Part shown: positions 27,301 to 40,786 of the stretch, one piece after another
Layout: each line of letters begins with the position of its first letter
Numbering within the stretch: the stretch's first letter is position 1
Assembly (NCBI GenBank): GCA_006937955.1
Contig: SSNP01000125.1
Location: 9,585-73,584, forward strand
Source: Pachypanchax playfairii
Lineage: Eukaryota > Chordata > Actinopteri > Cyprinodontiformes > Aplocheilidae
DNA length: 64,000 nt
Direction: 5' to 3'
Position numbers and translations under genes: made by a program
Notes under the pieces: generated by a model
What the model was told of the DNA's origin: nothing
What the model saw: the letters and a program-made list of their open reading frames with translations, nothing else
Databases searched by the model: none

Positions 27301-30300
27301 GTGCTGTATGTGTGCTGTATGTGTACTGTATGTGTACTGTATGTGTGCTGTATGTGTACTGTATGTGTACTGTATGTGTGCTGTATGTGTACTGTATGTG
27401 TACTGTATGTGTACTGTATGTGTACTGTATGTGTACTGTATGTGTGCTGTATGTGTGCTGTATGTGTGCTGTATGTGTACTGTATGTGTACTGTATGTGT
27501 GCTGTATGTGTGTTGTATGTGTTCTGTATGTGTGCTGTATGTGTACTGTATGTGTACTGTATGTGTGCTGTATGTGTGCTGTATGTGTACTGTATGTGTG
27601 CTGTATGTGTGCTGTATGTGTGCTGTATGTGTGCTGTATGTGTGCTGTATGTGTACTGTATGTGTGCTGTATGTGTACTGTATGTGTGCTGTATGTGTGC
27701 TGTATGTGTGCTGTATGTGTGCTGTATGTGTGCTGTATGTGTACTGTATGTGTGCTGTATGTGTGCTGTATGTGTGCTGTATGTGTACTGTATGTGTACT
27801 GTATGTGTGCTGTATGTGTGCTGTATGTGTACTGTATGTGTGCTGTATGTGTGCTGTATGTGTACTGTATGTGTACTGTATGTGTGCTGTATGTGTGCTG
27901 TATGTGTGCTGTATGTGTACTGTATGTGTGCTGTATGTGTACTGTATGTGTGCTGTATGTGTACTGTATGTGTGCTGTATGTGTGCTGTATGTGTGCTGT
28001 ATGTGTGCTGTATGTGTACTGTATGTGTACTGTATGTGTACTGTATGTGTACTGTATGTGTACTGTATGTGTGCTGTATGTGTGCTGTATGTGTACTGTA
28101 TGTGTACTGTATGTGTGCTGTATGTGTGCTGTATGTGTGCTGTATGTGTACTGTATGTGTGCTGTATGTGTACTGTATGTGTACTGTATGTGTACTGTAT
28201 GTGTACTGTATGTGTACTGTATGTGTGCTGTATGTGTACTGTATGTGTACTGTATGTGTACTGTATGTGTACTGTATGTGTGCTGTATGTGTGCTGTATG
28301 TGTGCTGTATGTGTGCTGTATGTGTGCTGTATGTGTACTGTATGTGTACTGTATGTGTGCTGTATGTGTACTGTATGTGTACTGTATGTGTGCTGTATGT
28401 GTACTGTATGTGTACTGTATGTGTGCTGTATGTGTGCTGTATGTGTGCTGTATGTGTACTGTATGTGTACTGTATGTGTGCTGTATGTGTGCTGTATGCG
28501 TGCTGTATGTGTGCTGTATGTGTACTGTATGTGTGCTGTATGTGTGCTGTATGTGTGCTGTATGTGTGCTGTATGTGTACTGTATGTGTGCTGTATGTGT
28601 ACTGTATGTGTGCTGTATGTGTACTGTATGTGTGCTGTATGTGTACTGTATGTGTGCTGTATGTGTGCTGTATGTGTGCTGTATGTGTACTGTATGTGTA
28701 CTGTATGTGTGCTGTATGTGTACTGTATGTGTACTGTATGTGTACTGTATGTGTACTGTATGTGTGCTGTATGTGTGCTGTATGTGTGCTGTATGTGTAC
28801 TGTATGTGTGCTGTATGTGTACTGTATGTGTGCTGTATGTGTGCTGTATGTGTACTGTATGTGTACTGTATGTGTGCTGTATGTGTACTGTATGTGTACT
28901 GTATGTGTACTGTATGTGTACTGTATGTGTGCTGTATGTGTGCTGTATGTGTACTGTATGTGTGCTGTATGTGTACTGTATGTGTACTGTATGTGTGCTG
29001 TATGTGTACTGTATGTGTGCTGTATGTGTGCTGTATGTGTGCTGTATGTGTACTGTATGTGTACTGTATGTGTACTGTATGTGTGCTGTATGTGTACTGT
29101 ATGTGTACTGTATGTGTACTGTATGTGTACTGTATGTGTGCTGTATGTGTGCTGTATGTGTACTGTATGTGTACTGTATGTGTGCTGTATGTGTGCTGTA
29201 TGTGTGCTGTATGTGTACTGTATGTGTACTGTATGTGTAATGTATGTGTACTGTATGTGTGCTGTATGTGGGCTGTATGTGTGCTGTATGTGTACTGTAT
29301 GTGTGCTGTATGTGTGCTGTATGTGTGCTGTATGTGTGCTGTATGTGTGCTGTATGTGTGCTGTATGTGTACTGTATGTGTGCTGTATGTGTACTGATGT
29401 TACTGTATGTGTGCTGTATGTGTGCTGTATGTGTGCTGTATGTGTGCTGTATGTGTACTGTATGTGTACTGTATGTGTGCTGTATGTGTACTGTATGTGT
29501 GCTGTATGTGTACTGTATGTGTCTTGTATGTGTGCTGTATGTGTACTGTATGTGTGCTGTATGTGTGCTGTATGTGTGCTGTATGTGTACTGTATGTGTG
29601 CTGTATGTGTGCTGTATGTGTGCTGTATGTGTGCTGTATGTGTGCTGTATGTGTGCTGTATGTGTGCTGTATGTGTGCTGTATGTGTGCTGTATGTGTAC
29701 TGTATGTGTACTGTATGTGTGCTGTATGTGTACTGTATGTGTACTGTATGTGTGCTGTATGTGTACTGTATGTGTGCTGTATGTGTACTGTATGTTGCTG
29801 TATGTGTGCTGGATGTGTGCTGTATGTGTACTGTATGTGTGCTGTATGTGTACTGTATGTGAGCTGTATGTGTACTGTATGTGTACTGTATGTGTACTGT
29901 ATGTGTACTGTATGTGTGCTGTATGTGTGCTGTATGTGTACTGTATGTGTACTGTATGTTTACTGTATGTGTACTGTATGTGTGCTGTATGTGTACTGTA
30001 TGTGTGCTGTATGTGTGCTGTATGTGTGCTGTATGTGTGCTGTATGTGTGCTGTATGTGTACTGTATGTGTGCTGTATGTGTACTGTATGTGTGCTGTAT
30101 GTGTAGTGTATGTGTGCTGTATGTGTGCTGTATTTGTACTGTATGTGTGCTGTATGTGTGCTGTATGTGTGCTGTATGTGTACTGTATGTGTACTGTATG
30201 TGTGCTGTATGTGTGCTGTATGTGTACTGTATGTGTACTGTATGTGTACTGTATGTGTGCTGTATGTGTACTGTATGTGTACTTTATGTGTACTTATGTG

Positions 30301-33300
30301 TGCTGTGTGTGTGCTGTATGTGTGCTGTATGTGTACTGTATGTGTGCTGTATGTGTACTGTATGTGTACTGTATGTGTGCTGTATGTGTACTGTATGTGT
30401 ACTGTATGTGTACTGTATGTTTACTTTATGTGTGCTGTATGTGTACTGTATGTGTACTGTATGTGTGCTGTATGTGTGCTGTATGTGTGCTGTATGTGTG
30501 CTGTATGTGTGCTGTATGTGTGCTGTATGTGTACTGTATGTGTGCTGTATGTGTGCTGTATTTGTGCTGTATGTGTACTGTATGTTTACTGTATGTGTGC
30601 TGTATGTGTGCTGTATGTGTGCTGTATGTGTACTGTATGTGTGCTGTATGTGTACTGTATGTGTACTGTATGTGTGCTGTATGTGTGCTGTATGTGTACT
30701 GTATGTGTGCTGTATGTGTACTGTATGTGTGATGTATGTGTGCTGTATGTGTGCTGTATGTGTACTGTATGTGTGCTGTATGTGTGCTGTATGTGTACTG
30801 TATGTGTGCTGTATGTGTACTGTATGTGTGCTGTATTTGTGCTGTATGTGTGCTGTATGTGTACTGTATGTGTGCTGTATGTGTGGTGTATGTGTACTGT
30901 ATGTGTGCTGTTTGTGTGCTGTATGTGTGCTGTTTGTGTGCTGTATGTGTGCTGTATGTGTACTGTATGTGTTCTGTATGTGTACTGTATGTTTACTGTA
31001 TGTGTGCTGTATGTGTGCTGTGTGTGTACTGTATGTGTACTGTATGTGTGCTGTATGTGTGCTGTATGTGTTCTGTATGTGTGCTGTATGTGTGCTGTAT
31101 GTGTTCTGTATGTGTGCTGTATGTGTGCTGTATGTGTACTGTATGTGTTCTGTATGTGTACTGTATGTGTGCTGTATGTGTACTGTATGTGTACTGTATG
31201 TGTGCTGTATGTGTGCTGTATGTGTGCTGTATGTGTACTGTATGTGTGCTGTATGTGTGCTGTATGTGTACTGTATGTGTACTGTATGTGTACTGTATGT
31301 GTGCTGTATGTGTGCTGTATGTGTACTGTATGTGTGCCGTATGTGTACTGTATGTGTGCTGTATGTGTGCTGTATGTGTGCTGTATGTGTACTGTATGTG
31401 TGCTGTATGTGTGCTGTATGTGTGCTGTATGTGTACTGTATGTGTGCTGTATGTGTACTGTATGTGTACTGTATGTGTGCTGTATGTGTGCTGTATGTGT
31501 ACTGTATGTGTGCTGTCTGTGTGCTGTATGTGTGCTGTATGTGTGCTGTATTGTGCTGTATGTGTGCTGTATGTGTGCTGTATGTGCGCTGTATGTGTAC
31601 TGTATGTGTACTGTATGTGTACTGTATGTGTGCTGTATGTGTGCTGTATGTGTACTGTATGTGTACTGTATGTGTGCTGTATGTGTGCTGTCTGTGTGCT
31701 GTATGTGTGGTGTATGTGTGCTGTATGTGTGCTGTATGTGTGCTGTATGTGTACTGTATGTGTACTTTATGTGTACTGTATGTGTGCTGTATATGTACTG
31801 TATGTGTACTGTATGTTTACTGTATGTGTACTGTATGTGTACTGTATGTGTGCTGTATGTGTACTGTATGTGTGCTGTATGTGTACTGTATGTGTACTGT
31901 ATGTGTGCTGTATGTGTGCTGTATGTGTACTGTATGTGTACTGTATGTGTGCTGTATGTGTGCTGTATGTGTACTGTATGTGTGCTGTATGTGTGCTGTA
32001 TGTGTGCTGTATGTGTGCTGTATGTGTACTGTATGTGTGCTGTATGTGTGCTGTATGTGTGCTGTATGTGTGCTGTATGTGTGCTGTATGTGTACTGTAT
32101 GTGTGCTGTATGTGTACTGTATGTGTACTGTATGTGTACTGTATGTGTGCTGTATGTGTGCTGTATGTGTGCTGTATGTGTACTGTATGTGTGCTGTATG
32201 TGTGCTGTATGTGTACTGTATGTGTACTGTATGTGTGCTGTATGTGTGCTGTATGTGTACTGTATGTGTGCTGTATGTGTGCTGTATGTGTGCTGTATGT
32301 GTGCTGTATGTGTGCTGTATGTTTGCTGTATGTGTACTGTATGTGTGCTGTATGTGTGCTGTCTGTGTGCTGTATGTGTGCTGTATGTGTGCTGTATGTG
32401 TACTGTATGTGTGCTGTATGTGTACTGTATGTGTGCTGTATGTGTGCTGTATGTGTGCTGTATGTGTGCTGTATGTGTGCTGTATGTGTGCTGTATGTGT
32501 ACTGTATGTGTGCTGTATGTGTACTGTATGTGTGCTGTATGTGTACTGTATGTGTGCTGTATGTGTACTGTATGTGTGCTGTATGTGTACTGTATGTGTA
32601 CTGTATGTGTGCTGTATGTGTACTGTATGTGTACTGTATGTGTGCTGTATGTGTACTGTATGTGTACTGTATGTGTGCTGTATGTGTACTGTATGTGTGC
32701 TGTATGTGTACTGTATGTGTGCTGTATGTGTACTGTATGTGTGCTGTATGTGTGCTGTATGTGTGCTGTATGTGTGCTGTATGTGTGCTGTATGTGTGCT
32801 GTATGTGTGCTGTATGTGTGCTGTATGTGTGCTGTATGTGTACTGTATGTGTGCTGTATGTGTGCTGTATGTGTGCTGTATGTGTACTGTATGTGTACTG
32901 TATGTGTACTGTATGTGTGCTGTATGTGTGCTGTATGTGTGCTGTATGTGTGCTGTATGTGTACTGTATGTGTGCTGTATGTGTACTGTATGTGTGCTGT
33001 ATGTGTGCTGTATGTGTACTGTATGTGTGCTGTATGTGTGCTGTATGTGTGCTGTATGTGTGCTGTATGTGTACTGTATGTGTACTGTATGTGTGCTGTA
33101 TGTGTGCTGTATGTGTACTGTATGTGTACTGTATGTGTGCTGTATGTGTACTGTATGTGTACTGTATGTGTACTGTATGTGTGCTGTATGTGTGCTGTAT
33201 GTGTGCTGTATGTGTATTGTATGTGTGCTGTATGTGTGCTGTATGTGTTCTGTATGTTTGCTGTATGTGTGCTGTATGTGTCCTGTATGTGTCCTGTATG

Positions 33301-35628
33301 TGTGCTGTATGTGTGCTGTATGTGTGCTGTATGTGTGCTGTATGTGTGCTGTATGTGTACTGTTTGTGTACTGTATGTGTGCTGTATGTGTGTTGTATGT
33401 GTGCTGTATGTGTGCTGTATGTGTGCTGTATGTGTGCTGTATGTGTACTGTATGTGTGCTGTATGTGTGCTGTATGTGTGCTGTATGTTTGCTGTATGTG
33501 TGCTGTATGTGTGCTGTATGTGTACTGTATGTGTACTGTATGTGTGCGGTATGTGTACTGTATGTGTGCTGTATGTGTACTGTATGTGTGTTGTATGTGT
33601 ACTGTATGTGTGCTTTATGTGTGCTGTATGTGTGCTGTATGTGTGCTGTATGTGTACTGTATGTGTACTGTATGTGTGCTGTGTGTGTGCTGTATGTGTG
33701 CTGTATGTGTACTGTATGTGTGCTGTATGTGTGCTGTATGTGTGCTGTATGTGTACTGTATGTGTGCTGTATGTGTACTGTATGTGTGCTGTATGTGTGT
33801 TGTATGTGTGCTGTATGTGTACTGTATGTGTACTGTATGTGTACTGTATGTGTACTGTATGTGTACTGTATGTGTACTGTATGTGTACTGTATGTGTACT
33901 GTATGTGTGCTGTATGTGTACTGTATGTGTGCTGTATGTGTGCTGTATGTGTGCTGTATGTGTACTGTATGTGTGCTGTATGTGTGCTGTATGTGTGGTG
34001 TATGTGTGCTGTATGTGTACTGTATGTGTACTGTATGTGTGCTGTATGTGTGTTGTATGTGTGCTGTATGTGTACTGTATGTGTGCTGTGTGTGTACTGT
34101 ATGTGTGCTGTATGTGTACTGTATGTGTGCTGTATGTGTGCTGTATGTGTGCTGTATGTGTGCTGTATGTGTGCTGTATGTGTGCTGTATGTGTACTGTA
34201 TGTTTACTGTATGTGTGCTGTATGTGTGCTGTATGTGTACTGTATGTGTGCTGTATGTGTACTGTATGTGTTCTGTATGTGTGCTGTATTTGTGCTGTAT
34301 GTGTGCTGTATGTGTGGTGTGTGTGTGCTGTATGTGTGCTGTATGTGTTCTGTATGTGTACTGTATGTGTGCTGTATGTGTGGTGTATGTGTACTGTATG
34401 TGTGCTGTGTGTGTGCTGTATGTGTGCTGTTTGTGTGCTGTATGTGTACTGTATGTGTACTGTATGTGTGCTGTATGTGTACTGTATGTGTATTGTATGT
34501 GTACTGTATGTGTGCTTTATGTGTGCTGTATGTGTACTGTATGTGTGCTGTATGTGTGCTGTATGTGTACTGTATGTGTGCTGTATGTGTACTGTATGTG
34601 TGCTGTATGTGTGCTGTATGTGTACTGTATGTGTACTGTATGTGTGCTGTATGTGTGCTGTATGTGTACTGTATGTGTGCTGTATGTGTGCTGTATGTGT
34701 GCTGTATGTGTACTGTATGTGTGCTGTATGTGTACTGTATGTGTGCTGTATGTGTGCTGTATGTGTACTGTATGTGTACTGTATGTGTGCTGTATGTGTA
34801 CTGTATGTGTGCTGTATGTGTACTGTATGTGTACTGTATGTGTTCTGTATGTGTGCTGTATGTGTGCTGTTTGTGTGCTGTATGTGTGCTGTATGTGTAC
34901 TGTATGTGTGCTGTATGTGTGCTGTATGTGTGCTGTATGTGTATTGTATGTGTACTGTATGTGTGCTGTATGTGTACTGTATGTGTGCTGTATGTGTGCT
35001 GTATGTGTGCTGTATGTGTGCTGTATGTGTGCTGTATGTGTGCTGTATGTGTGCTGTATGTGTGCTGTATGTGTACTGTATGTGTGTTGTATGTGTACTG
35101 TATGTGTGCTGTATGTGTACTGTATGTGTGCTGTATGTGTACTGTATGTGTGCTGTATGTGTACTGTATGTGTACTGTATGTGTGCTGTATGTGTACTGT
35201 ATGTGTGCTGTATGTGTGCTGTATGTGTGCTGTATGTGTGCTGTATGTGTACTGTATGTGTACTGTATGTGTACTGTATGTGTGCTGTATGTGTACTGTA
35301 TGTGTACTGTATGTGTGCTGTATGTGTGCTGTATGTGTGCTGTATGTGTACTGTATGTGTGCTGTATGTGTGCTGTATGTGTACTGTATGTGTACTGTAT
35401 GTGTGCTGTATGTGTACTGTATGTGTGCTGTATGTGTACTGTATGTGTCTGTATGTGTGCTGTATGTGTACTGTATGTGTACTGTATGTGTGCTGTATGT
35501 GTACTGTATGTGTGCTGTATGTGTACTGTATGTGTGCTGTATGTGTACTGTATGTGTACTGTATGTGTACTGTATGTGTGTGTATGTGTACTGTATGTGT
35601 GCTGTAAGTGTACTGTATGTGTGCTGTA

Positions 35629-35674
35629 NNNNNNNNNNNNNNNNNNNNNNNNNNNNNNNNNNNNNNNNNNNNNN
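35629..35674. other. Assembly gap (46 N) inside the array
   Basis: Left of the gap the unit stops at GCTGTA and right of it resumes at CTGTATG. An in-register gap would need a length of 6 modulo 11, but 46 is 2 modulo 11. The N count is therefore an estimate, and the true array length is unknown. Confidence 0.97.
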
Positions 35675-36840
35675 CTGTATGTGTACTGTATGTGTACTGT
35701 ATGTGTACTGTATGTGTGCTGTATGTGTACTGTATGTGTACTGTATGTGTGCTGTATGTGTACTGTATGTGTACTGTATGTGTGCTGTATGTGTGCTGTT
35801 TGTGTGCTGTATGTGTACTGTATGTGTACTGTATGTGTGCTGTATGTGTACTGTATGTGTGCTGTATGTGTACTGTATGTGTACTGTATGTGTACTGTAT
35901 GTGTGCTGTATGTGTTCTGTATGTGTCCTGTATGTGTGCTGTATGTGTGTTGTATGTGTGCTGTATGTGTGCTGTATGTGTGCTGTATGTGTGCTGTATG
36001 TGTACTGTATGTGTGCTGTATGTGTACTGTATGTGTGCTGTATGTGTACTGTATGTGTACTGTATGTGTGCTGTATGTGTGCTGTATGTGTACTGTATGT
36101 GTGCTGTATGTGTACTGTATGTGTGCTGTATGTGTACTGTATGTGTACTGTATGTGTGCTGTATGTGTACTGTATGTGTGCTGTATGTGTGCTGTATGTG
36201 TACTGTATGTGTGCTGTATGTGTACTGTATGTGTGCTGTATGTGTACTGTTGGTGTACTGTATGTGTACTGTATGTGTGCTGTATGTGTGCTGTATGTGT
36301 GCTGTATGTGTACTGTATGTGTACTGTATGTGTACTGTATGTGTACTGTATGTGTGCTGTATGTGTGCTGTATGTGTACTGTATGTGTGCTGTATGTGTA
36401 CTGTATGTGTGCTGTATGTGTACTGTATGTGTGCTGTATGTGTGCTGTATGTGTACTGTATGTGTATTGTATGTGTGCTGTATGTGTGCTGTATGTGTAC
36501 TGTATGTGTACTGTATGTGTGCTGTATGTGTACTGTATGTGTGCTGTATGTGTACTGTATGTGTGCTGTATGTGTACTGTATGTGTACTGTATGTGTACT
36601 GTATGTGTGCTGTATGTGTGCTGTATGTGTGCTGTATGTGTACTGTATGTGTGCTGTATGTGTGCTTATGTGTACTGTATGTGTACTGTATGTGTACTGT
36701 ATGTGTACTGTATGTGTGCTGTATGTGTACTGTATGTGTACTGTATGTGTGCTGTATGTGTGCTGTATGTGTGCTGTATGTGTGCTGTATGTGTGCTGTA
36801 TGTGTACTGTATGTGTGCTGTATGTGTACTGTATGTGTAC

Positions 36841-37620
36841 TGTATGTGTGCTGTATGTGTGCTGTATGTGTACTGTATGTGTACTGTATGTGTGCTGTAT
36901 GTGTACTGTATGTGTGCTGTATGTGTACTGTATGTGTGCTGTATGTGTACTGTATGTGTACTGTATGTGTACTGTATGTGTACTGTATGTGTACTGTATG
37001 TGTGCTGTATGTGTACTGTATGTGTGCTGTATGTGTACTGTATGTGTGCTGTATGTGTACTGTATGTGTGCTGTATGTGTACTGTATGTGTGCTGTATGT
37101 GTGCTGTATGTGTACTGTATGTGTACTGTATGTGTGCTGTATGTGTACTGTATGTGTGCTGTATGTGTACTGTATGTGTGCTGTATGTGTACTGTATGTG
37201 TACTGTATGTGTACTGTATGTGTGCTGTATGTGTACTGTATGTGTACTGTATGTGTGCTGTATGTGTACTGTATGTGTGCTGTATGTGTACTGTATGTGT
37301 GCTGTATGTGTACTGTATGTGTACTGTATGTGTGCTGTATGTGTACTGTATGTGTACTGTATGTGTGCTGTATGTGTACTGTATGTGTGCTGTATGTGTA
37401 CTGTATGTGTGCTGTATGTGTACTGTATGTGTACTGTATGTGTGCTGTATGTGTACTGTATGTGTACTGTATGTGTACTGTATGTGTGCTGTATGTGTAC
37501 TGTATGTGTACTGTATGTGTGCTGTATGTGTACTGTATGTGTGCTGTATGTGTACTGTATGTGTGCTGTATGTGTACTGTATGTGTGCTGTATGTGTGCT
37601 GTATGTGTACTGTATGTGTA
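36841..37620. repeat. Higher-order repeat within the 11-bp array
   Basis: I wrote each unit as A or G by its first base. From about 36841 the string reads GGAAGAGAGAA, AAAGAGAGAGA, GGAAGAGAGAA, AGAAGAGAGAA, GAAGAGAGAA, GAAA, GAAGAGAGA. An 8-9 unit word (GAAGAGAGA) thus recurs about every 10-11 units (110-121 bp), apart from the AAAGAGAGAGA block. This is the signature of block amplification by unequal exchange or slippage. Decoded by eye, so single units may be misread. Confidence 0.7.
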
Positions 37621-40600
37621 CTGTATGTGTGCTGTATGTGTACTGTATGTGTACTGTATGTGTACTGTATGTGTGCTGTATGTGTACTGTATGTGTGCTG
37701 TATGTGTACTGTATGTGTACTGTATGTGTACTGTATGTGTGCTGTATGTGTACTGTATGTGTGCTGTATGTGTGGTGTATGTGTACTGTATGTGTGCTGT
37801 ATGTGTACTGTATGTGTGCTGTATGTGTACTGTATGTGTGCTGTATGTGTACTGTATGTGTGCTGTATGTGTACTGTATGTGTGCTGTATGTGTGCTGTA
37901 TGTGTACTGTATGTGTGCTGTATGTGTACTGTATGTGTGCTGTATGTGTACTGTATGTGTACTGTATGTGTGCTGTATGTGTACTGTATGTGTGCTGTAT
38001 GTGTACTGTATGTGTGCTGTATGTGTACTGTATGTGTGCTGTATGTGTACTGTATGTGTGTTGTATGTGTGCTGTATGTGTGCTGTATGTGTGCTGTATG
38101 TGTACTGTATGTGTGCTGTATGTGTACTGTATGTGTGCTGTATGTGTACTGTATGTGTACTGTATGTGTGCTGTATGTGTTCTGTATGTGTACTGTATGT
38201 GTGCTGTATGTGTACTGTATGTGGACTGTATGTGTGCTGTATGTGTACTGTATGTGGACTGTATGTGTGCTGTATGTGTACTGTATGTGTGCTGTATGTG
38301 TACTGTATGTGTACTGTATGTGTGCGGTATGTGTACTGTATGTGTACTGTATGTGTGCTGTATGAGTGCTGTATGTGTGCTGAATGTGTGCTGTATGTGT
38401 ACTGTATGTGTGCTGTATGTGTACTGTATGTGTGCTGTATGTGTACTGTATGTGTGCTGTATGTGTACTGTATGTGTACTGTATGTGTACTGTATGTGTG
38501 CTGTATGTGTACTGTATGTGTACTGTATGTGTGCTGTATGTGTACTGTATGTGTACTGTATGTGTACTGTATGTGTACTGTATGTGTGCTGTATGTGTGC
38601 TGTATGTGTGCTGTATGTGTACTGTATGTGTACTGTATGTGTACTGTATGTGTGCTGTATGTGTACTGTATGTGTACTGTATGTGTGCTGTATGTGTGCT
38701 GTATGTGTACTGTATGTGTACTGTATGTGTGCTGTATGTGTACTGTATGTGTGCTGTATGTGTACTGTATGTGTGCTGTATGTGTGCTGGATGTGTGCTG
38801 TATGTGTGCTGTATGTGTACTGTTTGTGTGCTGTATGTGTACTGTATGTGTGCTGTATGTGTACTGTATGTGTACTGTATGTGTACTGTATGTGTACTGT
38901 ATGTGTACTGTATGTGTGCTGTATGTGTACTGTATGTGTACTGTATGTGTGCTGTATGTGTGCTGTATGTGTACTGTATGTGTGCTGTATGTGTGCTGTA
39001 TGTGTACTGTATGTGTGCTGTATGTGTACTGTATGTGTGCTGTATGTGTACTGTATGTGTACTGTATGTGTACTGTATGTGTGCTGTATGTGTACTGTAT
39101 GTGTGCTGTATGTGTACTGTATGTGTGCTGTATGTGTACTGTATGTGTGCTGTATGTGTGCTGTATGTGTACTGTATGTGTACTGTATGTGTGCTGTATG
39201 TGTGCTGTATGTGTACTGTATGTGTGCTGTATGTGTACTGTATGTGTGCTGTATGTGTGCTGTATGTGTACTGTATGTGTACTGTATGTGTGCTGTATGT
39301 GTACTGTATGTGTGCTGTATGTGTGCTGTATGTGTGCTGTATGTGTGCTGTATGTGTGCTGTATGTGTGCTGTATGTGTACTGTATGTGTGCTGTATGTG
39401 TACTGTATGTGTACTGTATGTGTACTGTATGTGTACTGTATGTGTACTGTATGTGTGCTGTATGTGTACTGTATGTGTGCTGTATGTGTGCTGTATGTGT
39501 ACTGTATGTGTACTGTATGTGTACTGTATGTGTACTGTATGTGTACTGTATGTGTGCTGTATGTGTACTGTATGTGTACTGTATGTGTGCTGTATGTGTA
39601 CTGTATGTGTGCTGTATGTGTACTGTATGTGTGCTGTATGTGTACTGTATGTGTGCTGTATGTGTACTGTATGTGTGCTGTATGTGTGCTGTATGTGTGC
39701 TGTATGTGTACTGTATGTGTACTGTATGTGTACTGTATGTGTACTGTATGTGTTCTGTATGTGTACTGTATGTGTCCTGTATGTGTGCTGTATGTGTGCT
39801 GTATGTGTACTGTATGTGTACTGTATGTGTGCTGTATGTGTACTGTATGTGTGCTGTATGTGTACTGTATGTGTACTGTATGTGTACTGTATGTGTGCTG
39901 TATGTGTGCTGTATGTGTGCTGTAGGTGTACTGTATGTGTGCTGTATGTGTACTGTATGTGTGCTGTATGTGTGATGTATGTGTGCTGTATGTGTACTGT
40001 ATGTGTGCTGTATGTGTACTGTATGTGTACTGTATGTGTCCGTATGTGTACTGTATGTGTACTGTATGTGTGCGGTATGTGTACTGTATGTGTACTGTAT
40101 GTGTACTGTATGTGTACTGTATGTGTGCTGTATGTGTGCTGTATGTGTACTGTATGTGTACTGTATGTGTGCTGTATGTGTACTGTATGTGTACTGTATG
40201 TGTGCTGTATGTGTACTGTATGTGTGCTGTATGTGTACTGTATGTGTGCTGTATGTGTGCTGTATGTGTGCTGTATGTGTACTGTATGTGTACTGTATGT
40301 GTGCTGTATGTGTACTGTATGTGTACTGTATGTGTGCTGCATGTGTACGGTATGTGTGCTGTATGTGTACTGTATGTGTACTGTATGTGTGCTGTATGTG
40401 TACTGTATGTGTACTGTATGTGTGCTGTATGTGTACTGTATGTGTACTGTATGTGTGCTGTATGTGTACTGTATGTGTGCTGTATGTGTGCGGTATGTGT
40501 GCTGTATGTGTACTGTATGTGTGCTGTATGTGTGCTGTATGTGTACTGTATGTGTGCTGTATGTGTACTGTATGTGTGCTGTATGTGTACTGTATGTGTG

Positions 40601-40786
40601 CTGTATGTGTACTGTATGTGTACTGTATGTGTGCTGTATGTGTACTGTATGTGTGCTGTATGTGTACTGTATGTGTACTGTATGTGTGCTGTATGTGTAC
40701 TGTATGTGTGCTGTATGTGTACTGTATGTGTGCTGTATGTGTGCTGTATGTGTACTGTATGTGTACTGTATGTGTGCTGTATGTGG

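Larger units (their letters stand above)
15303..40786. repeat. Giant 11-bp tandem array, (RCTGTATGTGT)n
   Basis: About 25.5 kb of head-to-tail 11-bp units ACTGTATGTGT and GCTGTATGTGT, roughly 2,300 copies, broken by an N gap at 35629-35674. Nearly all variation is the A/G switch at unit position 1. Rarer variants are TTCTG, ATTG, GTTG, GGTG, CTGTTTG and CTGTATTTG. The plus strand is G/T-rich and the pard3 sense strand reads (ACACATACAGY)n. Because 11 is coprime to 3, each strand gives one 11-residue cycle in all three frames: MCTVCVLYVYC-like on plus and YSTHTVHIQHT-like on minus, without stops. The long open frames are therefore a consequence of the unit and not genes. Indel-bearing units are common from 15303 to about 20640 and rare afterwards. 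The right edge decays within a few bases into GGGTTTGTGGGTGTGTCGG. The array lies wholly inside one pard3 intron. Confidence 0.97.

Noticed and set aside
15303..40786. CRISPR array or phage-like repeat system
   Set aside because: There are no spacers. The unit is 11 bp head to tail in a vertebrate intron, with no cas-like genes.
15303..40786. Centromeric or telomeric satellite
   Set aside because: The unit is not the vertebrate telomere hexamer, and the array is embedded between exons of one gene with unique sequence on both sides. A centromere there is implausible, although copies elsewhere cannot be excluded from this window.
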